Below are positions 17,440-26,378 of a stretch of DNA of 47,731 nucleotides, piece after piece; position 1 is the first letter of the stretch; every line of letters begins with the position of its first letter. Position numbers and translations under genes: made by a program. Origin of the DNA: an uncultured Actinomycetes bacterium. Its GTDB lineage: Bacteria; Actinomycetota; Acidimicrobiia; Acidimicrobiales; RAAP-2. The notes under the pieces were generated by a model. It was not told where the DNA came from and did not search any database. It was given only the letters and a program-made list of their open reading frames with translations. The stretch is taken from contig CAIQUD010000132.1 of NCBI GenBank assembly GCA_903874965.1, forward strand, positions 1 through 47,731. Reading direction: 5' to 3'.

Positions 17440-18579
17440 GTGGACCTCCAACTGCCTGATGCTTCTCACCCAGTTCGGCAAGAATTTCGAGCTTTTTTAG
17501 CAAGCCATCCGAGCCCAACGGGCAGAGACCTCGCAGAGGCTGGCTACGTCGTCCCGCATTGGCCGAAGCCATGGGGGCTCGATGCCGATCCACTCAGTCA
17601 ACTGCTCATTGACGATGAGTTGAAGCTCGCTGGCCTCAAACGGCCAATCAATCCCATTGGTATTGGCTGGGCGGGTCCAACGCTGCTCGCCGGTGGCAGC
17701 CCCGAGCAGCAAGCGCGGTACCTGCCTCGCCTTCTCTCAGGCGAAGACTTTTGGTGTCAGCTCTTCAGCGAACCCGATGCGGGTTCTGACCTCTCCGCCA
17801 TCAGGACAACTGCAGTCCGAGATGGCGAAGAATTCATCATTTCCGGTTCAAAGATTTGGACCAGCTATGGACATGTTGCCCGCTATGGAATCCTGCTGGC
17901 GAGGACCAACACTGAGGTCGAGCGCCACCATGGAATTTCCTACTTTGTCTGTCCAATGGATCTTCCAGGGATCACGATTCGACCATTGGTCGACATGACT
18001 GGTGATCATGCCTTCAACGAAGTCTTCTTTGATGAGGTTCGCATTCCGGCCGAGTGCCTCGTGGGCGAACTCAATGAAGGTTGGTCGCTCGCCAAAGTCA
18101 CGCTGATGAATGAGCGAGTGTCACTCTCGGGAGAAGGTGCGCTCTGGGGGCGCGGCCCCACGGTTGATGACCTTCTCGATCTCGTCCGGAGCGATCCTCG
18201 ACCGCTGTCACCGGCCCTTCGACGAAGAGCAGTTGACGTCTTCATTGAGGCCGAGGTCTTGGCAATGCTGCGACAACGGCTCGTTAGTTCAGTGCTCGCT
18301 GGTCGCCAACTCGGGCCGGAGGCGTCAGTGCGAAAAGCGCTGGCTGATGAACACGGCCAACACGTGATGCTTCTGGCGACTGATCTCGCTGGGCTTGCCG
18401 GGCAGTTGCAAGGCTATGGACCACACGGGACGAAAGAGTCCGATGCACTCGGCTGGTCGCACGGGTTCCTGTATTCGCAAGCGCTCACCATTGGCGGCGG
18501 AACGAAGGCTGTTCAACGCAACATCATTGGCGAGAGAATTTTGGGACTGCCGAGAGACGTTGAAGGTTCATCAACTTGA
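17440..18579 (+). CDS. acyl-CoA dehydrogenase
   Basis: WCQLFSEPDAGSDLSAIRTTAVRDGEEFIISGSKIWTSYGHVARYGILLARTN; GGGTKAVQRNIIGERILGLPR. Confidence 0.92.
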   Translation: MDLQLPDASHPVRQEFRAFLASHPSPTGRDLAEAGYVVPHWPKPWGLDADPLSQLLIDDELKLAGLKRPINPIGIGWAGPTLLAGGSPEQQARYLPRLLSGEDFWCQLFSEPDAGSDLSAIRTTAVRDGEEFIISGSKIWTSYGHVARYGILLARTNTEVERHHGISYFVCPMDLPGITIRPLVDMTGDHAFNEVFFDEVRIPAECLVGELNEGWSLAKVTLMNERVSLSGEGALWGRGPTVDDLLDLVRSDPRPLSPALRRRAVDVFIEAEVLAMLRQRLVSSVLAGRQLGPEASVRKALADEHGQHVMLLATDLAGLAGQLQGYGPHGTKESDALGWSHGFLYSQALTIGGGTKAVQRNIIGERILGLPRDVEGSST

Positions 18580-18877
18580 GTTCTGGCGAGACACCACCTT
18601 CTCTACCTCCACCTCCAGCGCCTCTTCCGCAGAAGTCAGCAGAAGCGACCCGCCAAACGGTCATTGGCATTGCTGCAATTGTCGTTGGCATGAGTGGTGT
18701 TCTTGTGCCCTTTACTCGATCATTGCGGCGTTTTTTGGATCCCTCGGGACTGGGAGTTCCATGTGGGACGAAAGTGGAAGCGGAGCGGTGCTCTGGTTGT
18801 TGTTCGTCACAGTTCCAATTGGCGGAGTGATCGCCCTCTTTGGACTGGTGTGTTTGATCATGTGGATGGTGCTTTAG
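18576..18877 (+). pseudogene. small proline-rich/TM hypothetical membrane protein with an apparent -1 frame disruption
   Basis: Frame A (from TTG 18576): MSSGETPPSLPPPPAPLPQKSAEATRQTVIGIAAIVVGMSGVLVPF; hydrophobic continuation in frame -1: YSIIAAFFGSLGTGSSMWDESGSGAVLWLLFVTVPIGGVIALFGLVCLIMWMVL*. Confidence 0.6.
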
Positions 18878-18924
18878 CAGAACTCATCGACTGCGCGAAC
18901 GTTTCACTGATGCAGCCAAAGAAG

Positions 18925-19404
18925 TCAGTTGGTTTGGAGAGGTCCCGCGTTGCCAAATCCCTGTCGGATTCCTTGACCTGCGCGAGCAACTAACTGATCA
19001 GGATCGAATCGCATCCAGTAGGCATTTCGGGCATGGTCTCGGCTGCGGTTCTCAAACACCATTGCCAAGGTCTCGGGATCGTCGGACTCGTCCTCGTGGA
19101 CGAAGACTTCAAGGATTGGCGTTGACGTCATCAATTGCGCCTGCATGATGCCTTGGCTTGCTTCGTGGGCACAGACCTTGTCGACGTCAGCACTGCCAGG
19201 CATGCCAAGGGCCACGACGATCGTGCAGCCTTGACGCTCAATGAGGTTCTTTGCAGCAACGGCTAGGTCTTTAAAACCAGGCACCGTTTGACGGATCACC
19301 GTGAAGGTTTCTCCGTAGCCGGGGCATGACTCGAGCTCGTCGAGCGCGGCTCCACCCATGTCGTAGCGAGCAAACATCGTGTCGACGACGCCAAAGGTTT
19401 CCAT
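18925..19404 (-). CDS. ribC: riboflavin synthase, archaeal-type (RibC)
   Basis: VGVVDTMFARYDMG-like N-terminus, VIRQTVPGFKDLAVAAKNLIERQGCTIVVALGMPGSADVDKVCAHEASQGIMQAQLMT..ILEVFVHEDE..DPDQLVARAGQGIRQGFGNAGP; ATG at 19404 inside the longer listed ORF. Confidence 0.85.
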   Translation of the reverse strand: METFGVVDTMFARYDMGGAALDELESCPGYGETFTVIRQTVPGFKDLAVAAKNLIERQGCTIVVALGMPGSADVDKVCAHEASQGIMQAQLMTSTPILEVFVHEDESDDPETLAMVFENRSRDHARNAYWMRFDPDQLVARAGQGIRQGFGNAGPLQTN

Positions 19405-19427
19405 GACCGCTCCTCTTCTTGGGCCTC

Positions 19428-19442
19428 CCACCTTAAAGGTGG
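19428..19442 (-). other. inverted repeat between the LLM oxidoreductase and ribC
   Basis: CCACCTT-A-AAGGTGG; a second shorter stem AGCCG-GCCCGA-CGGCT lies adjacent. Confidence 0.4.
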
Positions 19443-19459
19443 TCAGCCGGCCCGACGGC

Positions 19460-20674
19460 TTAGTTGAGGGGCTTGAGTGCGTTGACTGGAAGACCAGGCA
19501 CCGAGAGGTTTGCGTCGATCGGGAAGTTGAACTCCTGATACTTCGGCTTTGCCTCGGCGCGCATACGGGTCGTTGAGTGGATTGGATCCTTGTCGAATTC
19601 TGGGATGACCTTCGTCCCGAAGACTTCGAGCATCTCAAGGACTTCGTCGTACTTGACACCGTCTGAGGGGAGACCGAACACGAGTTGCGTGCAACCAACG
19701 GTCTGGTACTTCTCCACTTGCTCGCAGACGTCTTCTGGATTGCCACAGAGAATCCAACCGGCCTCAATGAGCCCGTCAAGTGCTGCCTCGTCCATCCCGT
19801 CTGGGTTGATTGGAGGAGTTGGCCACACCGGTGCGTAGTCAGGCTTCGGCATGGTGTCGTGGTAGAGGCAGACGAGGGAGTAGAGATAGCCGCGGTAGGC
19901 ACGAAGGGCAATCGCACGAGCCTGATCACGATCGGCCATGCAGATGACGGCGTTGGTCATCATGACGTTCTTGTTCTTGTACTGACCGACTGGATCAGTG
20001 CAGTTCTCGAAACCTTCGTAGTAGCTGTCGATGCGACCCTTCAGTGCGAAGACGGGCTCGAAGTTGAAGGCGATTGCTCCAATGCCCATTTCACCAGCCT
20101 GGGCGAACGTCCCTGGGTTTCCGCAAGCAACCCAGATTGGTGGGTGTCCAGGTCCATAGGGCTTCGGGAGAATGTTGTGCGGGTAGGGAACCGTGAAGGA
20201 CTCACCGTGGTGCTGGTAGTCGCGCTGTTCCCACATGCGAGGAATCTCACGAACGACCTCAGCCCACTCAGGCTTGGTTGAGTCCTTGTCCAAGATGTTG
20301 AACTGTGCCATCTCGTGGCTTCCAGCTCCTCGACCGGTGCCCCACTCAAAGCGGCGGTTGGTCAAGTGGTCCATCATCGCTGCACGCTCGGCATACCGGG
20401 TCGGGTGCTCTTTGCGAGGGGAGAGTGAGTTGATGCCTGTGCCGATGTGAATCTGGTCGGTCTTGGCGGCGACGTAGCCCATGAAGGGCTCAGGGGCGGA
20501 CATGTGGGAGTACTCGGTGAGGGAGTGGTGCTCGCCAAACCAGGCGTACTTCCAGTTGTTGCGATCCGCAGTGATCGCGTATTGAAGTTCCTGCTCGAAC
20601 ATCAGGTGCTCCATGTTGGTGTCCCGTGATGCCGGGCCGGGTACATATCCGTTGAGAAATACGCCGAATTCCAT
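19460..20674 (-). CDS. LLM class (luciferase-like) flavin-dependent oxidoreductase
   Basis: MEFGVFLNGYVPGPASRDTNMEH...WKYAWFGEHHSLTEYSHMSAPEPFMGYVAAKTDQIHIGTGI; ATG at 20674. Confidence 0.9.
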   Translation of the reverse strand: MEFGVFLNGYVPGPASRDTNMEHLMFEQELQYAITADRNNWKYAWFGEHHSLTEYSHMSAPEPFMGYVAAKTDQIHIGTGINSLSPRKEHPTRYAERAAMMDHLTNRRFEWGTGRGAGSHEMAQFNILDKDSTKPEWAEVVREIPRMWEQRDYQHHGESFTVPYPHNILPKPYGPGHPPIWVACGNPGTFAQAGEMGIGAIAFNFEPVFALKGRIDSYYEGFENCTDPVGQYKNKNVMMTNAVICMADRDQARAIALRAYRGYLYSLVCLYHDTMPKPDYAPVWPTPPINPDGMDEAALDGLIEAGWILCGNPEDVCEQVEKYQTVGCTQLVFGLPSDGVKYDEVLEMLEVFGTKVIPEFDKDPIHSTTRMRAEAKPKYQEFNFPIDANLSVPGLPVNALKPLN

Positions 20675-20716
20675 GAAGTCCCCCTTCGAGATGACCGAAC
20701 TGGCCAACAGGTGAAA

Positions 20717-20734
20717 ACTAGAACAAGTTCTAGT
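20717..20734. promoter_or_regulatory. KstR-type (TetR-family) operator palindrome
   Basis: ACTAGAAC-AA-GTTCTAGT; core TAGAACAAGTTCTA (20719-20732) fits TNNAACNNGTTNNA; between divergent genes. Confidence 0.72.
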
Positions 20735-20870
20735 GAGCGTCAAGTAACGCCAGAGGTCGAAGAAACGTCGCGAGGACCCTGCGCGACTGTCGTAGGTTGA
20801 GGACGGAGCGCGAAGGAGACTCGCCGGAGAACTTGTCCGGAGGTGCCCTTCGACAACAAGAGGAGCGCAG

Positions 20871-22163
20871 ATGGCCTGGGACTTTGAAACTGAACCAGAG
20901 TTCGAACAGCAGTTGGAGTGGATGCGGACTTTCGTCAAGGAGGAAGTGTTCCCACTCGAAACACTCAATCTCACCTACGACCAGATCTTGGTAGCGATCA
21001 AGCCATTGCAAGAGCAGGTCAAGGCGCGAGGACTCTGGGCAGCCCACCTCGACCACGACCTCGGCGGTCAAGGTTTCGGTCAATTGAAGCTTGGCCTCAT
21101 GCACGAGATCCTTGGCCAAACACCACTCGGACCCGTCGTGTTCGGCAACAACGCGCCCGATTCCGGAAATGCTGAGATCATCGCCATTGGCATGAAGATG
21201 TCTGGTCGCTCAGATCACTGGGAGCCTTGGCTTACCCCACTGCTCGAAGGCCGAATTCGGAGTGGTTTCTCAATGACCGAACCAGCAACCGCTGGCTCCG
21301 ACCCCACCTTGCTGCAGACCCGCGCGGTTCGCGACGGCGACGAGTGGGTCATTTCAGGTCACAAGTGGTACACGACCAATGGCTCGGTCGCGGACATCTT
21401 GATCGTGATGGCCGTAACGAATCCTGATGTTCACCCATATCAAGGATCGTCCATGATCATCGTTCCGGTCACGACCCCAGGCGTCACCATTGTTCGCGAC
21501 GTTGCCTCAATGGATGATCCTGAAGTTTCCTATGGAAAGTTTGGCAATCACGCCGAGATCATCTACGACGAAGTGCGAGTTCCTGCCGCGAACCTGATCG
21601 GCAATGAAGGCGATGGTTTCCTCCTTGCCCAAGCTCGTCTTGGACCCGGACGTATTCACCACTGCATGCGTTGGCTCGGACAGTCGAAGCGAGCCTTCGA
21701 CATGCTGTGCGAGCGAGCAGTGTCTCGTTACACACATGGTTCGTTGTTGGCCGAGAAGCAGACGGTGCAGAACTGGATTGCGGACTCAAAGGCAGAGATG
21801 CATGCTGCTCGGCTCATGACCCTCCACGCCGCCTGGAAGATGGATCAAGTTGGCGCATCTGCTTCGCGAGATGAAATCGCCATGATCAAGTACTTCGGCG
21901 CTTCCGTGCTCTACAACGTCATTGATCGGGCGCTCCAAGCTCACGGTGCACTTGGGTACTCGGCGGATATGCCGCTCGAAGCTATGTACCGCGCCGCCCG
22001 TGCGGCCCGCATCTACGACGGACCTGATGAAGTCCATCGTCAGACGGTCGCCCGTCGTGCGCTCAAGTCCTATGAGGCGCACGAGCGTCCATCCGAGTTC
22101 ATTCCTGATCGAACGATTGCGGCCAAGGAGAAGTTCGCCGAGTTGCTCGAGCAGTTCAACTAG
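20871..22163 (+). CDS. acyl-CoA dehydrogenase family protein
   Basis: SGFSMTEPATAGSDPTLLQTRAVRDGDEWVISGHKWYTTNGSVADILIVMAVTNPD; ALQAHGALGYSADMPLEAMYRAARAARIYDGPDEVHRQTVAR. Confidence 0.93.
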   Translation: MAWDFETEPEFEQQLEWMRTFVKEEVFPLETLNLTYDQILVAIKPLQEQVKARGLWAAHLDHDLGGQGFGQLKLGLMHEILGQTPLGPVVFGNNAPDSGNAEIIAIGMKMSGRSDHWEPWLTPLLEGRIRSGFSMTEPATAGSDPTLLQTRAVRDGDEWVISGHKWYTTNGSVADILIVMAVTNPDVHPYQGSSMIIVPVTTPGVTIVRDVASMDDPEVSYGKFGNHAEIIYDEVRVPAANLIGNEGDGFLLAQARLGPGRIHHCMRWLGQSKRAFDMLCERAVSRYTHGSLLAEKQTVQNWIADSKAEMHAARLMTLHAAWKMDQVGASASRDEIAMIKYFGASVLYNVIDRALQAHGALGYSADMPLEAMYRAARAARIYDGPDEVHRQTVARRALKSYEAHERPSEFIPDRTIAAKEKFAELLEQFN

Positions 22164-22182
22164 ACGAAGCGACTCCGACGCG

Positions 22183-22803
22183 GTGCGTCAAGAAGACTTC
22201 TTTGGTGAATCACAACAATCGAGGAACCTCGAAGGTCCCGACCTCGAGGTCCGGTACGTGCCTAGTTTTCTTGACCCATCTCGAGCTCAGTTGGTCATGG
22301 AGCGTCTGCTCAATGAGACCTCGTTTCACCAATACGAGCGGACGCTCTTTGGAGTGACGCGTCCAACACCTCGGGAAGAAGCTTGGATTGGCGATCCAAA
22401 CTGCAGCTACGGCTATTCGGGTGTTGTTCTTCAACCTTCGCCATGGACACCTCTGCTTCAAGAACTCCGAGACGAACTTTCACGTTTGGTCGATGCAACG
22501 TTCAATTCAGTGCTGATCAACCACTACCGAACTGGTTCGGACTCGATGGGGTGGCATGCGGACGACGAAGCATCGTTGGGAAGCAGTCCAGTGATTGCGT
22601 CACTCAGCCTTGGAGCAACCCGCACGTTTCAACTTCGCCATGTCACCCTTCGAGAATTCCGCCACACGATTGAACTCCATAGCGGCGATCTGCTGGTCAT
22701 GAGTGGACGAACACAGGCCCATTGGCAACATCAGATCCCAAAGACCTCACGCACCGTTGGTTCTCGGCTGAATCTGACCTTCAGGACAATCGAGGTCACC
22801 TAA
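22183..22803 (+). CDS. AlkB-like 2-oxoglutarate/Fe(II)-dependent dioxygenase
   Basis: SVLINHYRTGSDSMGWHADDEASLGSSPVIASLSLGATRTFQLRH...LHSGDLLVMSGRTQAHWQHQIPKT..GSRLNLTFR; GTG start at 22183 inferred within the longer ORF. Confidence 0.88.
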   Translation: MRQEDFFGESQQSRNLEGPDLEVRYVPSFLDPSRAQLVMERLLNETSFHQYERTLFGVTRPTPREEAWIGDPNCSYGYSGVVLQPSPWTPLLQELRDELSRLVDATFNSVLINHYRTGSDSMGWHADDEASLGSSPVIASLSLGATRTFQLRHVTLREFRHTIELHSGDLLVMSGRTQAHWQHQIPKTSRTVGSRLNLTFRTIEVT

Positions 22804-23987
22804 GCGTCGAGACGAAGCGTCGCATGACGAAGGCCAGCAATCACCGTGCTCGGGGAACGCTCAACTTCGCCAATTCGTTGAAGGGTTGATGCCCGCGACG
22901 CAAGTCCGCGTAAGAGAATGTCGGCTTCCATTCGTGCAAGTGCCGCACCCAGGCAGAAGTGGTTGCCAACGCCGAAACTCACCTGGGGATTTGGTGATCG
23001 AGTCACGTCAAGCTCGTTGACGGTCGGGCCAAAGGCTTCTTCATCGAAGTTGGCGGAACCATAGAGGAGCAAGATTGGGTCACCCTCCCCAATCTCAACG
23101 TCTCCAAGTGAGGTCTGTTTGGTGGCGGTCCGAAGAAACGACGTCACCGGCGTTGTCCACCGAAGCAATTCTTCAACCGCCGTTGGGAGCACGTCTTCGT
23201 TCTTGACGATTCGTTGCCACTGCTCGGGGCGATCTGCCAACGCGACGAGTCCACCAGAAATCAGATTTCTGGTGGTTTCGTTACCTGCGACGAGCAGTTG
23301 AATCAGAAACATTGCCAACTCGGCCTCAGAGAGGAGGTCGCCGTCGATGGTTGCCGTGGCAATGGCAGAAACGAGATCGTCTCGAGGTTCACGGCGACGT
23401 TGTTCTGCCAAGCCAATGAGGTAGTTCCACATTTCGAGCTGTGTTGCGGCTCGAGTCTCCGCATCGAGTTCTTGCGCACCAGGAATTGCGGCTTCAGACC
23501 ATCTGAAGAACGTTGGCCATTCGTCGATATCGGCGCCCAGAATTTCTGCAATGACTTGAAGGGGAAAGGGAATGGCGAGCGACGTCACGATGTCGAGGTC
23601 TTCGCCGATTGGCAAGGTGTTGAGCAAGCGTTCCGCCGTTGCAGCAACTTGATCCCGGAGTTGCCGGACAACGGTTGGTTTGAAGCCAGGTTGTGCAAGA
23701 CGCCGATACCGCGTGTGTTCGGGGGCGTCGGTGTGCATCATGGTTGGCGGACTTGCGTAGGTCGTCCCAATCTCCTCGACGAGAATTCCGCGACTTGAGC
23801 AAAAGTCTTCCGGGTGGAGCGAAGCTTTCGTCAGAAGTTGATGTGTTGAAACTGCCCAGAATCCGGGCTCTTCCACCCACGTAACCGGTGCCTCACGGCG
23901 AAGCGTCGCATAGAGGGGGCGAGGGTCTCCGAGATAGGTCGTTGGGTCGAGAAGTTCAGCTCCCCGCGGATGGCTCTGACGCATCAA
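22800..23987 (-). CDS. cytochrome P450
   Basis: I-helix LVAGNETTRNLISGG, EELLRWTTPV, heme loop VSFGVGNHFCLGAALARME. Confidence 0.95.
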   Translation of the reverse strand: MMRQSHPRGAELLDPTTYLGDPRPLYATLRREAPVTWVEEPGFWAVSTHQLLTKASLHPEDFCSSRGILVEEIGTTYASPPTMMHTDAPEHTRYRRLAQPGFKPTVVRQLRDQVAATAERLLNTLPIGEDLDIVTSLAIPFPLQVIAEILGADIDEWPTFFRWSEAAIPGAQELDAETRAATQLEMWNYLIGLAEQRRREPRDDLVSAIATATIDGDLLSEAELAMFLIQLLVAGNETTRNLISGGLVALADRPEQWQRIVKNEDVLPTAVEELLRWTTPVTSFLRTATKQTSLGDVEIGEGDPILLLYGSANFDEEAFGPTVNELDVTRSPNPQVSFGVGNHFCLGAALARMEADILLRGLASRASTLQRIGEVERSPSTVIAGLRHATLRLDA

Positions 23988-25378
23988 AGTGGCGCCACAT
24001 CAGTGAATGGATGCACTCGTTCCAAGAGCAGTGCGAGCTCCAGAACGAGCGAATCTTGAAGCCAGTTGCCAACAACTTGCAGACCAATTGGAATTCCCGA
24101 TGTCGACTTCCCGATTGGAACGGATGCTGCAGGGGAACGCGTCATGTTGAACGCGTAGGTGTACTGCACCCAATTAATGGTCTCAACTCCGTTCACAACA
24201 CCAATCCCACCGAGGTCATTGCGTGGGGCAACACCTGCAGTTGTCGGACAGAGGAGGAGGTCATAGCCCTCGAGCGCCGTGGTGAGCTGTCGAGTGAGGA
24301 AATGGCGAGTATCGATGGCTTCAATGAGGCCCCGCGCGCTGAGTGCTGCTCCGCCGGCAACGATCATCTGGAGAATGGGATCGACTTCCGCCAATGCCGG
24401 GCTGCCCTCAAATGGGGCAAAGGACCGGTCGAGGCAGGCGCCAACAATCGAGAGCCAGGGATTGATCGGGTCTTCATCAAAGACACGATCGATTGGCGTG
24501 ACCTCTACGCCTGCAGCCTCGAGTGAACGAAGGGCGGCTTCGCAGGCACTGAGGACTTCGCGATCGGTCTCTCCAAATCCAAGGTCGGGGGACCAAAGGA
24601 CCTTGAGTGGTCGTCCAATGCTTCCACCAAGTGGCGCCTCCAAGGCAGGGAGGCTGGAGCTGTCCGCAGGGTCTGGTCCAACGACGAGGTTGAGCGCCAT
24701 GACGACGTCACTGAACCTTCGAGCGAGCGGACCCTTTGCCGAGAGATCCAACCATCCAGGTGCTTCAGCGTCGGCCTGCGGCACCCGTCCATATGACGGC
24801 TTCATCCCCGCCAGCCCGCAGGCGGAAGCAGGAATTCGAATGGATCCGCCGCCATCAGATGCCGTTGCCATCGGGACCATTCCCGAGGCGATTGCCGCAG
24901 CGCTTCCTCCAGAGGATCCAGCCGGCGTGTGCTCGAGATTCCAAGGATTCTTGGTTAACCCAAAGAGGGCATTGTCGGTCTTGGCCGTCCATCCAAATTC
25001 AGGTGTGTTGGTCTTGCCAACGACAATGCATCCAGCAGCCTTGAGGCGGGCAACCAACGTCGAATCACCGGTGGCCGGTTGCGCCCCGCGGTAACACGCT
25101 GACCCGTAGGAGGTTGGCAGTCCCTCGGCATCTTCGAGATCCTTCACGCCAATCGGGATGCCTGCCAGAGGTGGCAGTGCCTCGCCACGTGCTCGACGCT
25201 CGTCAACGGCCCGAGCAGCAGCCAACGCACCCTCTTCATCGAGGGAGACAAAGGCATTTACCTGACCATTGGTCTCGGCGATCCGGGTGAAACTGCCCTC
25301 GATGACTTCCCGGGCGCTCTTTGCTCCCGAAGCGATTTCTGCGGCGAGGTCACTGACACGGTGTTCACGAAAGTCCAT
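23984..25378 (-). CDS. amidase (amidase-signature family)
   Basis: GIPIGVKDLEDAEGLPTSYGSACYRG, NPWNLEHTPAGSSGGSAAAIASGMVPMATASDGGGSIRIPASACGLAGMKPSYGRVP. Confidence 0.94.
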   Translation of the reverse strand: MDFREHRVSDLAAEIASGAKSAREVIEGSFTRIAETNGQVNAFVSLDEEGALAAARAVDERRARGEALPPLAGIPIGVKDLEDAEGLPTSYGSACYRGAQPATGDSTLVARLKAAGCIVVGKTNTPEFGWTAKTDNALFGLTKNPWNLEHTPAGSSGGSAAAIASGMVPMATASDGGGSIRIPASACGLAGMKPSYGRVPQADAEAPGWLDLSAKGPLARRFSDVVMALNLVVGPDPADSSSLPALEAPLGGSIGRPLKVLWSPDLGFGETDREVLSACEAALRSLEAAGVEVTPIDRVFDEDPINPWLSIVGACLDRSFAPFEGSPALAEVDPILQMIVAGGAALSARGLIEAIDTRHFLTRQLTTALEGYDLLLCPTTAGVAPRNDLGGIGVVNGVETINWVQYTYAFNMTRSPAASVPIGKSTSGIPIGLQVVGNWLQDSLVLELALLLERVHPFTDVAPL

Positions 25379-25447
25379 ATCTCAAGTCCTAGCACCTTCA
25401 CTCCGAGGACTCCAGAGTTCACGTGGATGAGGGTTGAAGCGTGCGAG

Positions 25448-26371
25448 TTAGCTTCGCCCAGTGAGCGCTGCGGCTTTGGCTGCTGCACCGACTTCACGGA
25501 GGAGAGTCACGGCATCGTCTAGGAACGCAGCGAGTTGAAAGAACCCGTGCATCTGTCCCTCGTAGACAGAGGTTGTGACCTCGACGCCGAGCGCGGCCAA
25601 CTTTGTGGCGTAGGCGAGGCCTTCATCGGCGAGAGGGTCATACGCAGCGATGGCGACGAACGCAGGTGGGGCACTTCGCAGTCGCTCTTCGTCGTAGTGA
25701 AGCGGACTCACCCGGGGATCGAGACGTTGCGCATCGGTGATGTAGTGATCGAAGAACCAGGCCATTTGCGCGGTGGTGAGTGCATAGTCAGTGCCCATGG
25801 TTTCGTGACTGTGATGGGACATCGTCGCATCGGTCACCGGGTAGATGAGCACTTGGAAGGCGATGCTCGGTCGTTCGACAGCGGCCACCGCTGCCAAGTT
25901 CCCGCCAGCTGAGTCTCCGGCAACAATGATTTTTCTCGGGTCAATGTCGAGGCCGGTCTCTTCGTTGATCAGCGCATCGATGACGTCCAACACCTCTTGG
26001 AGGCCGGTTGGAAAGGGTTGCTCAGGGGCCAAGGCATAGTCAACGAGGAGTACCGGCAGTGATGCGGCTGCGGCCAAATCTCTTGCTACTGGGATGTAGA
26101 GATCAGGGGTCCCAAGAACCCAGCCACCACCGTGGAGAAATACGATCATGCCGTTCGTTGCAAGGTCGTGTGGGGTGATGAGGACGCAGGGAACACCAGA
26201 CACCTCACGAGCCGCAATTTCAGCAACGTCAGCGCCAACATGAGGATTCATTGCTCTCGTTGCTTCATAGCCCGCACGTGCTTCAGCGACCGTCAATTCG
26301 TTGAGTGGCTTTGCCTCATTTGCTTGGATGAATTCCAAGATGATTTGAGCGACAGGATCAAGGGGCACCAT
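25448..26371 (-). CDS. alpha/beta hydrolase (HSL/lipase-esterase type), paralog A
   Basis: FLHGGGWVLGTPD, VAGDSAGGNLAAVAA, catalytic Asp/His context YDPLADEGLAYA...GQMHGFFQL. Confidence 0.92.
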   Translation of the reverse strand: MVPLDPVAQIILEFIQANEAKPLNELTVAEARAGYEATRAMNPHVGADVAEIAAREVSGVPCVLITPHDLATNGMIVFLHGGGWVLGTPDLYIPVARDLAAAASLPVLLVDYALAPEQPFPTGLQEVLDVIDALINEETGLDIDPRKIIVAGDSAGGNLAAVAAVERPSIAFQVLIYPVTDATMSHHSHETMGTDYALTTAQMAWFFDHYITDAQRLDPRVSPLHYDEERLRSAPPAFVAIAAYDPLADEGLAYATKLAALGVEVTTSVYEGQMHGFFQLAAFLDDAVTLLREVGAAAKAAALTGRS

Positions 26372-26378
26372 TCTCCTC

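Noticed and set aside
19405-19459. FMN riboswitch before ribC
   Set aside because: Gap is too short and lacks the conserved RFN helices and loops; only simple stem-loops are present.
24279-25094. 271-aa plus-strand ORF
   Set aside because: Antisense to the amidase; no recognisable domain, shadow ORF composition.
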